This document shows positions 27,402-33,930 of a DNA stretch of 35,391 nucleotides, in pieces. The notes beneath the pieces were generated by a model. That model was not told where the DNA came from. It searched no databases and was given only the letters and a program-made list of their open reading frames with translations. Positions within the stretch are counted from its first letter, which is position 1. Each line of letters starts with the position of its first letter. This DNA comes from Chromatiaceae bacterium (GTDB lineage Bacteria > Pseudomonadota > Gammaproteobacteria > Chromatiales > Chromatiaceae). The stretch lies in assembly GCA_024639005.1 (NCBI GenBank), contig JAHEJD010000024.1:1-35391 (forward strand). Reading direction: 5' to 3'. Position numbers and translations under genes: made by a program.

Positions 27402-27925
27402 TCGCACGCCTGCTAATTGTGGTCTCGCTGGTGAGTACTGGTTGGGCTCTGGCCGCCGAGGCACCGCGCGACCCCGGTACCTATTTCTTCAACGACTCCT
27501 TCGGAAATTTCGAAGAAGAACTGGCCAATGCACGTGAGGCGGGCAAAAAGGGCATCCTGCTGATGTTCGAAATGGACGAGTGTCCGTTTTGCCATCGCAT
27601 GAAGAGGACGGTGCTGAACCAGCCGGTTGTACAGGAATACTTCCGCGAGCACTTCCTGATTTTTCCGGTCGACATCGAGGGCGACATCGAGGTGACGGAC
27701 TTTCAGGGTAGGGTCACGACCATGAAGGATTTCGCATTTCAGCAGTATCGCGTGAGGGCCACCCCGGTGTTTGCATTCTTCGACCTTGATGGCAGCTACA
27801 TCAAGCGCGCGCGCTTCACTGGCGCGACGCGTGACAAAGACGAGTTCCTGTTGCTCGGCCGCTACGTGGTCGAGGGGGCCTATGACGACCAGCCCTTCGC
27901 CCGGTATAAACGCGCCGCACGTTGA
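27398..27925 (+). CDS. SoxW-like periplasmic thioredoxin
   Basis: A 175-residue protein with a signal peptide (IARLLIVVSLVSTGWALAAE) and a thioredoxin fold. The redox site is Cys62-Pro-Phe-Cys65, in EMDECPFCHRMKRTVLNQP. The cis-proline region is RVRATPVFAFFDLDG. This CPFC form is seen in SoxW and related thioredoxins linked to sulfur oxidation. No sox genes are in the window, so the link to sulfur oxidation is inference. The ATG overlaps the stop of the TlpA gene (ATGA), and the stop overlaps the tolC-like ATG by one base. Confidence 0.85.
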   Translation: MIARLLIVVSLVSTGWALAAEAPRDPGTYFFNDSFGNFEEELANAREAGKKGILLMFEMDECPFCHRMKRTVLNQPVVQEYFREHFLIFPVDIEGDIEVTDFQGRVTTMKDFAFQQYRVRATPVFAFFDLDGSYIKRARFTGATRDKDEFLLLGRYVVEGAYDDQPFARYKRAAR

Positions 27926-29220
27926 TGAGAGGAGGTTCGGGTTGGAGGCTCGCGGCTGTCGCGCTGGCCCTGATCGCACAGGCGATCGCTGCTGACGAAC
28001 CAGCGTTGCCGGAACCGCTGTCGCTCGCCGATGCGCTGGCGCTGGCCCGCACCGATCTGCCGCAGATCGAGCTGGCCATGGCCGAGCGCGATGCCAGCGC
28101 GGCCTCGCTGGCGGAGGTGGAAGCGCTGGGTGGGGTGCGCCTGAGCGCGATCGGCGAGGCACGCGCCGTCAGACCGGTCTACAAGTCGCCCGATCGCGAC
28201 AAAAACGACAGCAGTGCACGTATCGCGCTGACCAAGCGGCTTTACGATTTCGGCTACAGTGAGGCCCGCGAGGCCGCAGCCCGTCTGGCCGGCGATAGCA
28301 GCGAATGGGGACATCTCGACGCCCGACAGCAGGCGCGCCTGAATATTATGCAGCGCTTCTTCGACGTCATCCTCGCCGACCTGCAGTTTGCGCGCGACAA
28401 CGAGGCGATGGCCGGTGCCTTCATCGACGCCGATAGGGCACGCGACCGGCACGAATTGAATCGCGTCTCGGACGTCGACCTGTTGGCGTTCGAGGCCGCG
28501 TATCAGCAGGCGTTACAGCTGCGTGTGCAAAGCCAGGCACAGCAGCGCGCGGCGCGCTCGCTGTTGGCGCTCGCAATGGGCAGACCGGATGATCTGGCGG
28601 CAAACCTGCTGCGGCCTGCGGCACCGGAGATCCCGTCGGCCCAGCCGGACTACGACAGCCTGCTGGCCGCAGTTTTGCAGGGCAACCCCCGGCTGCAGGG
28701 ACTGCGCGCGCAAGTCGATTCGGCGCGGGCCGCGGTCGAGGCGGCGCGCAACGCCTATGGACCGGTACTCAGTGGCGAGCTGGATGCCTCGGTCTACAAC
28801 CGTCAGACCGCTTCGACGCATCCGCTGGGTGGTGGGCTGGTCCTCGAGGTACCGCTGCTGACCGGCGGGGCGAAAGATGCGGATGTGGCTGCGGCGCGTG
28901 CCGCGCTGCGCCGCAGCCGCGCCGCGCTCACAGCCGCGGAATACGGGCTGCGCCAGCAGGTACTGGAGCTCTGGCTGCGCCTGGGCAATCTGCGCACCCG
29001 GCTGAACGGTCTCAAGGTCAGAGGGGACTATCGGGAGCTGTATCTCGACCGCAGCCGTGCGCTCTACGAACTGGAGGTCAAGACCGACCTGGGTGACGCA
29101 ATGACCGAGATATCGGCGGTGGAACTGGATCTGGCGCAGGCGGAATTCGACTGGGTCATGACGCAGGCCCGACTGGATGCATTGGCGGGTAGTCTGTTGC
29201 CTGAGGAGCAAGCGAAATGA
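27925..29220 (+). CDS. TolC-family outer-membrane efflux protein
   Basis: A 431-residue protein with a signal peptide (RGGSGWRLAAVALALIAQAI). The family repeat of two similar halves is visible: LSLADALALARTDLPQIELA near the start, and the helical barrel segments ADLQFARDNEAMAGAFIDAD and LDLAQAEFDWVMTQARLDAL. It should form a trimeric channel across the outer membrane with a long periplasmic tunnel. The ATG at 27925 is chosen over TTG 27922. It shares one base with the previous stop. The next gene overlaps by ATGA. Confidence 0.87.
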   Translation: MRGGSGWRLAAVALALIAQAIAADEPALPEPLSLADALALARTDLPQIELAMAERDASAASLAEVEALGGVRLSAIGEARAVRPVYKSPDRDKNDSSARIALTKRLYDFGYSEAREAAARLAGDSSEWGHLDARQQARLNIMQRFFDVILADLQFARDNEAMAGAFIDADRARDRHELNRVSDVDLLAFEAAYQQALQLRVQSQAQQRAARSLLALAMGRPDDLAANLLRPAAPEIPSAQPDYDSLLAAVLQGNPRLQGLRAQVDSARAAVEAARNAYGPVLSGELDASVYNRQTASTHPLGGGLVLEVPLLTGGAKDADVAAARAALRRSRAALTAAEYGLRQQVLELWLRLGNLRTRLNGLKVRGDYRELYLDRSRALYELEVKTDLGDAMTEISAVELDLAQAEFDWVMTQARLDALAGSLLPEEQAK

Positions 29221-29993
29221 CGAAGATGGCGTTCGTACGGGTGACCTGGCTTTTCGCGGCGTGCGCGGCAACCCTCGCGCAGGCAGCGGACGTGCCCGCG
29301 TTAGTCGGTTGGTCGCAGCGTGTTGAACTCGGCACCCTGGTCTCCGGTATCGTCGCCAACGTGCACGTCCAGCCCGGCCAGACGGTCAACAAGGGCGATG
29401 AGCTGATCAGCCTGGACGACCGCGAGTTTCGCAGCGAGGTCCAGCGCCGGCTTGCCGAATATGGCCATGCCCAGGCCGTGCTCGAAGAGGCACAGCGCGA
29501 AGACGAGCGCGCGATCGAGCTCTACGACCGCACCGTGCTGTCGGATTTCGAGCGTAATCAGGCACTGATCGCCCTACAGGCGGCACGTGCGGCCGCCGAG
29601 CGGGCACGGGCGGTATTGCTCGAGGCGCGCCTGAATCTCGAGCGCAGCGTGGTGCGTGCACCGTTCGACGGCCTGGTGCTGGCGGTCAATGCGGCACCCG
29701 GTCAGACGGTCGTTAGCGATCTGCAGAGCCGGCCGCTGGTGACCGTTGCCGACAACACCCTGCTCCGTGCGCGCGCCCAGGTGGATGCCGCCCAGGCCGC
29801 GCGCCTCGAAACGGGTCAAGCGCTGCGTGCCATTGGCCGGGGCCGGGCGCTCGAGGCCGCCGTCATTTTTGTCGGTCTGGAACCCGTCGGCATGGCCAGC
29901 GAGGGACCGCGTTATGAACTGGTGGTGGATATCGTCACCGACGAACAGATGGAATTGCGCATCGGCGAGACCGTTACCCTGGATCTGGAGTAA
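29217..29993 (+). CDS. Efflux periplasmic adaptor (membrane-fusion protein)
   Basis: A 258-residue HlyD/AcrA-type adaptor. After a signal peptide (AFVRVTWLFAACAATLAQAA) comes the lipoyl half GTLVSGIVANVHVQPGQTVN and KGDELISLDD. A helical hairpin follows (residues 75-140), then the second lipoyl half SVVRAPFDGLVLAVNAAPGQ. The beta-barrel part is short, so it is a small adaptor. It should link an inner-membrane pump to the TolC channel. No pump gene follows: an inverted-repeat region begins eight bases after the stop. Confidence 0.85.
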   Translation: MTKMAFVRVTWLFAACAATLAQAADVPALVGWSQRVELGTLVSGIVANVHVQPGQTVNKGDELISLDDREFRSEVQRRLAEYGHAQAVLEEAQREDERAIELYDRTVLSDFERNQALIALQAARAAAERARAVLLEARLNLERSVVRAPFDGLVLAVNAAPGQTVVSDLQSRPLVTVADNTLLRARAQVDAAQAARLETGQALRAIGRGRALEAAVIFVGLEPVGMASEGPRYELVVDIVTDEQMELRIGETVTLDLE

Positions 29994-30000
29994 GGGGTGG

Positions 30001-30169
30001 CTAGGAGCCTGCGCGGTAGAACTGGCGGATGCCGAGGGTTGCCCAGTTCGAGTGCGGTCTGGTGGTAGTTTGAGGAGCATAGTGGGTACTACGCGACGAA
30101 GACGCGCGCCGGAGCGCGCCGAAGTGGGGAAGCCACAGGCCCGTCATGTTCTGCCGCGCAGACTCCCAG
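30001..30169. mobile_element. Inverted-repeat element A (169 bp)
   Basis: ctaggagcctgcgcggtagaac at 30001-30022 returns inverted at 30148-30169 with three mismatches in 22. The inside has no gene and includes short pairing segments (aactgg/ccagtt). It starts eight bases after the adaptor gene and its right end runs into element B. It is probably a non-autonomous element or half of a composite. Confidence 0.6.
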
Positions 30170-30349
30170 CCTGCGTATCCCACCGATTTCCTGCTGCGGC
30201 CCCCGATACCCTCGCCATGAAGGGGCGTACTCGTTGCACGCGGTTCGACGTAGTGTCGACTACGCCTTCACCGCCCTCCACGCCGTGCACCCCGCCATAG
30301 CGGCGTCTTGGCGGCCTCGTTACGAAAAACGGTGAGATATGCAGGCTAG
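30165..30349. mobile_element. Inverted-repeat element B (about 185 bp)
   Basis: The left end agcctgcgtatcccaccgattt (30168-30189) matches the inverse of the right end (aaaacggtgagatatgcaggct, 30326-30347) with three mismatches in 22. Its outer words, cccagcctgc on the left and tgcaggctag on the right, are the same as in the element at 24831-25080. The right end contains the ATG used by the acylphosphatase gene. An internal hairpin gacgtagtgtcgactacg lies at 30247-30264. No open frame in it is convincing. Confidence 0.65.
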
Positions 30350-30608
30350 TCGGCGATTCTTAGTCAGCGGTCGGGTGCAGGGCGTCTGGTTTCGCGCCGC
30401 GACGCGCGACAAGGCCATAGGTCTGGGCCTCAGTGGCCATGCGGTCAATCTGCCTGATGGCCGGGTCGAGGTGGTGGCCTGCGGCGCGGAGTCGGCCCTC
30501 GATGCGCTGGCGGCCTGGCTCTGGCATGGCCCCGAACTGGCCCATGTCACCGAGGTTGACAGTGAGGCGCTGCCGGCGCAGCAGCTGTCGGGATTCCGAA
30601 CGGGGTGA
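30339..30608 (+). CDS. acyP: Acylphosphatase
   Basis: An 89-residue enzyme that hydrolyses acyl phosphates. The active-site loop is [16 protein letters not shown] with catalytic Arg19, and Asn37 is in [15 protein letters not shown]. The tail holds [14 protein letters not shown], as in the family. The only start that gives the full domain is ATG 30339. That start, and the codons for Gln-Ala-Ser that follow, lie in the right end of inverted-repeat element B. GGTGAG just upstream may serve as ribosome site, although the spacing is short. The enzyme itself is intact. Confidence 0.9.
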   Translation: MQASRRFLVSGRVQGVWFRAATRDKAIGLGLSGHAVNLPDGRVEVVACGAESALDALAAWLWHGPELAHVTEVDSEALPAQQLSGFRTG

Positions 30609-30622
30609 ATCTCGCCGGCGGG

Positions 30623-31267
30623 TCAGCGACCGGTTGGCTCCGACGGGCGGAAGACCGGCGTCTGGGGCATGCGTCGCGCGGGCTCCCCGCTATCCACTGG
30701 TGAACGCGGCCGACCGGTACGGAAAGCAGATGCGCTATGGCCCACCCGGGCATCGCCGGACGCGGAATCTGCGCTCGTGTCCATCAGGTCACCAGGACGG
30801 TTTGACGCCGAGGAGGCGCGGCTCGGCGCGCCAGGCGTCGCGTCGCGGCGCTCTTCAGGGTTGGCCGGATAAACGCGATCGCCCGGTGACAGCGGCGTCG
30901 CGGCGGGGCGGGGCAGCGCCGGCGGTTGAGAATACTCGGTGGCGGCCGCGGGCCGAAAGCTCTCGGCCGCACTGTCCCTGGATGTGGATCCAGACCGTGC
31001 GGCCGCCTCATAGCGGCCTCTGGTCGTTTCGCGCCCGCCCGATCCTGTTGAGAGGACCTGCGCAGTAACCTCTGGGAGCGCAGAGACCGCTTCGTCGGAT
31101 TGCCGCCCGACCCTGACCGCTGGCGATATCCCGGGCAGCGCGCCCGGCTCGCTTTGAAACGGCCCGGGCGGCGGTGGATAGTCGTTGGCCGGGGCGCTGT
31201 GAACAATGACGGTCAGGCAGGCGGTGAGCGCCAGCCTTGCCATGGCCGGCGCGGCGCGGCGTATCAT
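30623..31267 (-). CDS. Secreted low-complexity, proline-rich hypothetical protein
   Basis: About 214 residues from the ATG at 31267. A signal peptide (RRAAPAMARLALTACLTVIV, then HSAPA) is followed by DYPPPPGPFQSEPGALPGIS and a long Ser, Arg, Pro, Ala-rich stretch with no regular fold predicted. It is probably an intrinsically disordered exported protein. I know no family. The start is uncertain because no clear ribosome site is visible, and high GC favours open frames, so the gene may be spurious. It follows cpdA on the same strand after 70 bases. Confidence 0.45.
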   Translation of the reverse strand: MIRRAAPAMARLALTACLTVIVHSAPANDYPPPPGPFQSEPGALPGISPAVRVGRQSDEAVSALPEVTAQVLSTGSGGRETTRGRYEAAARSGSTSRDSAAESFRPAAATEYSQPPALPRPAATPLSPGDRVYPANPEERRDATPGAPSRASSASNRPGDLMDTSADSASGDARVGHSASAFRTGRPRSPVDSGEPARRMPQTPVFRPSEPTGR

Positions 31268-31337
31268 TGGCGGCGTGCCGGATGGTATAGCGGGATCACC
31301 GTGTCTGGCCCGCGCTACCGGCGACGGTGCCGGCCGC

Positions 31338-32186
31338 TCAATAGCCTGACGAGGCACGTTCGAGTCCGCGCGGAATCCCGTCGATGCGCACCACCTCGCT
31401 GCGGATGCCGCCGTCGGGAAGCAGGGCCAGCAGACGGAAGCCGGGCGGCTCTTCATCGACTCGGAAATCCGCCATGTGCGGCGTGAATTGCACGCAGGTC
31501 GAGGGCGATGCCATAAGCCGAACCTGTCTGCGTCTGGCCTCGTATGTCTGGTGGATGTGGCCCCACAGCAGGCCGCGTACATGCGGGTTGTGGTCAATGA
31601 CCTCGAACAGCGGATCGGGGTTGTCGATCATCATGGTGTCGATCCATGCGCTGCCGACCTCGACCGGTTGATGATGCATACACACCAGGGTCGGACGGTC
31701 GGTCGATGCCAGTGCCCGTTCGAGCTTTGCGATCTCAGCGGCGGCCAGATGCCCGCCTTCCTCACCGGGTATCACCGAGTCCAGCATCACAAAGCGCCAA
31801 GCACCCAGGTCACACACCGTCTCCGTGGTCACCGACTCGGCGCGAAGATGCGCCTTCATCACCAGCGGCACATCATGGTTGCCCGGCAGGCAAAATACCG
31901 GGACGCCGAAACTCGACAGTATTTCAGCCAAGCGGGCGTAGCCCTCGGGGCTGGCGTCGTGGACAAGATCGCCGGTGGCGAGCAACAGGTCCAGCGGCCA
32001 GTGGTAATCGCGGACGTGCCCAACGACTTCTTGGAGGGACTCCAGGGTATTCAGCCCGAGTAGGGTACCGCCGGGATTGGCGTAGAGGTGCGTGTCCGTG
32101 AGCTGTAGCACGCGCAGCGTGCCCGCTGGGAGATGGGCCTCACGCAGATTGGTTTCCGGCGCAGTGCCCGGGATACTCGCCGTCAT
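31338..32186 (-). CDS. cpdA: 3',5'-cyclic-AMP phosphodiesterase CpdA
   Basis: A 282-residue metallophosphoesterase that hydrolyses cAMP. The class III cyclic-nucleotide phosphodiesterase motifs are complete: TDTHLY (Asp31, His33), ATGDLVHD (Asp73), LPGNHD (Asn103, His104), CMHHQPVEVGS (His171) and LLWGHIHQ (His210, His212). Length fits the family. It would lower cAMP and so affect CRP-controlled genes. It is transcribed away from oxyR. Confidence 0.92.
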   Translation of the reverse strand: MTASIPGTAPETNLREAHLPAGTLRVLQLTDTHLYANPGGTLLGLNTLESLQEVVGHVRDYHWPLDLLLATGDLVHDASPEGYARLAEILSSFGVPVFCLPGNHDVPLVMKAHLRAESVTTETVCDLGAWRFVMLDSVIPGEEGGHLAAAEIAKLERALASTDRPTLVCMHHQPVEVGSAWIDTMMIDNPDPLFEVIDHNPHVRGLLWGHIHQTYEARRRQVRLMASPSTCVQFTPHMADFRVDEEPPGFRLLALLPDGGIRSEVVRIDGIPRGLERASSGY

Positions 32187-32308
32187 TGTCGCTATGAGCC
32201 CGCCAGGGTCCCCCTATCTCGATTAAGGGTATAGTAGCCCATACGCCAGTAGGCACAAATGCTGCATTTTGCGATTAGTTCCTGTTTTGTGAGCAGTTTC
32301 CCGCGCCA
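32187..32308. promoter_or_regulatory. Divergent promoter region, cpdA / oxyR
   Basis: About 120 bases between divergent genes. A rightward -10-like tagtag/tatagt sequence appears near 32230. I found no convincing two-half OxyR site here by eye. Confidence 0.35.
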
Positions 32309-33235
32309 ATGACCCTGAACGAGCTCCGCTACGTCGTTGCTGTGGCACGCGAGCGCCACTTCGGTCGCGCGGCCGAGGCGTGTTTCATCAGTCAACCGAC
32401 CCTCAGTGTGGCGGTCAAGAAACTCGAGGAAGAACTCGGGCTCAGTCTGTTCGAGCGCCGCAAGGGCGAGATCAGCGTCACACCGATTGGGGAACAGATT
32501 GTCGCCCAGGCGCAGCGTGTGCTGGAGGAGGCGGGCAACGTTCGCCAGATCGCGCGGCAGGGTCAGGATCAGCTCGACGGTACCCTGCGTCTGGGCGCGA
32601 TCTACACCATCGGCCCCTACCTGCTGCCCTACCTGATCCCGCAGCTGAGCGAGCGTGCGCCCAAGATGCCGCTGCTGATCGAGGAAAACTACACCGCCAG
32701 ACTCAGTGAACAACTCAAGCGTGGCGATCTCGATGTGATTCTGATCTCGCTGCCGTTCGACGAGCCGGGTATCCTGACGCTGCCGCTGTACCGAGAGCCG
32801 TTCGTCCTGCTGCTGCCGCGCAGCCATCCCTTGAATCAGAAAAAGGATTTCTCGATCGACGATCTAAGGGAGGAAGACGTCCTGCTGCTCGGGCCGGGAC
32901 ACTGTTTTCGGGACCAGGTGCTGGAGGTCTGTCCGGACTGCATGCAGCGCAGCACCACCGAGGGCAGCGCCGCCAAGACGATGGAGGGCGGCTCCCTGGA
33001 GACCATTCGGTACATGGTCGCGAGTGGATTGGGTGTGACTATCCTGCCGTGTTCCGCGGCCGGCGCGGAGCGGTTTTCCGAACGACTGCTGAGTATCCGC
33101 CGCTTCGGCCGCAAGACACCATCGCGCATCGTCGCGCTGGCCTGGCGCAAGAGTTTTCCGCGCCCGGATGCGATCACGGAGCTGAGCGATGCCGTACTGG
33201 CCTGCGGTATGTCCTGTGTCGAGGCGCTAGACTGA
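32309..33235 (+). CDS. oxyR: Hydrogen-peroxide-sensing regulator OxyR
   Basis: A 308-residue LysR-type regulator. The N-terminal winged helix reads MTLNELRYVVAVARERHFGR, then AAEACFISQPTLSVAVKKLE. The redox pair is present at exactly the E. coli numbers, Cys199 in GPGHCFRDQ and Cys208 in LEVCPD. In E. coli these form the disulfide that switches OxyR on. The C-terminal GGSLETIRYMVASGLGVTIL is typical of OxyR. It lies directly upstream of a rubrerythrin operon that carries a candidate OxyR site. Confidence 0.95.
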   Translation: MTLNELRYVVAVARERHFGRAAEACFISQPTLSVAVKKLEEELGLSLFERRKGEISVTPIGEQIVAQAQRVLEEAGNVRQIARQGQDQLDGTLRLGAIYTIGPYLLPYLIPQLSERAPKMPLLIEENYTARLSEQLKRGDLDVILISLPFDEPGILTLPLYREPFVLLLPRSHPLNQKKDFSIDDLREEDVLLLGPGHCFRDQVLEVCPDCMQRSTTEGSAAKTMEGGSLETIRYMVASGLGVTILPCSAAGAERFSERLLSIRRFGRKTPSRIVALAWRKSFPRPDAITELSDAVLACGMSCVEALD

Positions 33236-33307
33236 GCTGCCTTGTCGAGCCGCCTGATCGCCAGAAAAAAATAGCCTCAGATGGAGCCTGGGATCTCGGG
33301 ATAGACG

Positions 33308-33344
33308 ATAGGTATCCTCTATAAGTTCGATTGCCAGAATCAAT
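33308..33344 (+). promoter_or_regulatory. Candidate OxyR-binding site upstream of rubrerythrin
   Basis: The E. coli OxyR consensus is ATAGnTnnnAnCTAT, seven bases, then the same again. Bases 33308-33322 match the first half at 9 of 10 conserved positions. After exactly seven bases, 33330-33344 match the second half at 7 of 10. The site ends directly at the predicted -35, the position expected for class I activation. The match was counted by eye. Confidence 0.6.
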
Positions 33345-33373
33345 TTCATGCGGAGTTCGCCGCCGACTATAGT
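33345..33373 (+). promoter_or_regulatory. Predicted promoter of the rubrerythrin operon
   Basis: A weak -35 (ttcatg, 33345-33350), a 17-base spacer and a good -10 (tatagt, 33368-33373) lie 60 bases before the rubrerythrin ATG. A poor -35 next to an activator site is usual for activator-dependent promoters. Confidence 0.5.
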
Positions 33374-33433
33374 CAGAACGCCAAACGCCGGGTGATCCCG
33401 GCATCCGTTCCAACACAGACTGGAGGATAAGTC

Positions 33434-33853
33434 ATGTCTCTCAAAGGATCGAAGACCGAAGAAAACCTGAAGGCCGCATTCGCCGGCGAATCGCAGGCCA
33501 ATCGCCGCTACCTCTACTTCGCCTCAAAGGCCGACGTGGAAGGCTACAATGACGTGGCCGCCGTCTTCCGTTCCACTGCGGAAGGCGAGACCGGGCACGC
33601 CCACGGCCACCTGGAGTACCTGGAGCAGTGTGGTGACCCCGCAACAGGTCTGCCGTTCGGCGGGACCTCAGACAACCTGAAGACCGCGATCGCTGGTGAG
33701 ACCCACGAGTACACCGACATGTACCCCGGGATGGCGAAGACCGCGCGTGACGAGTCACACGACGAAATCGCCGACTGGTTCGAAACCCTGGCCAAGGCGG
33801 AGCGCTCGCACGCCAACCGCTTCCAGAAGGCATTGGATCAACTCAACGACTGA
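33434..33853 (+). CDS. rbr: Rubrerythrin (single ferritin-like domain)
   Basis: A 139-residue di-iron protein that reduces hydrogen peroxide in the cytosol. The four-helix ligands are in place: Glu19 (AFAGES), Glu52 with His55 (EGETGH), Glu89 and Glu92 (AGETHEY), and Glu123 with His126 (KAERSH). The C-terminal rubredoxin domain with two CxxC pairs, present in classical rubrerythrins, is missing, so electrons must come from a separate donor. GGAGGA lies six to eight bases before the ATG. A terminator-like hairpin follows, and then the GlpC-like Fe-S gene 77 bases on. Confidence 0.93.
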   Translation: MSLKGSKTEENLKAAFAGESQANRRYLYFASKADVEGYNDVAAVFRSTAEGETGHAHGHLEYLEQCGDPATGLPFGGTSDNLKTAIAGETHEYTDMYPGMAKTARDESHDEIADWFETLAKAERSHANRFQKALDQLND

Positions 33854-33860
33854 TCCCAGG

Positions 33861-33890
33861 CAGGGGAGGGCAAGCCTCCCCTGTTTCTGT
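33861..33890 (+). terminator. Strong hairpin with T-rich tail after rubrerythrin
   Basis: caggggagg (33861-33869) pairs with cctcccctg (33875-33883), nine perfect pairs with loop gcaag, followed by tttctgtttctg. It should end many transcripts after the rubrerythrin gene, with partial readthrough into the Fe-S gene. Confidence 0.75.
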
Positions 33891-33930
33891 TTCTGTACGT
33901 AAATTCACCGTCGCCTGAAGGAGACGAACC

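Noticed and set aside
32187-32308. OxyR autoregulatory site between cpdA and oxyR
   Set aside because: ctat and atag words occur (near 32214 and 32231), but the spacing is 13 bases instead of 7 and the flanking half-site bases do not fit.
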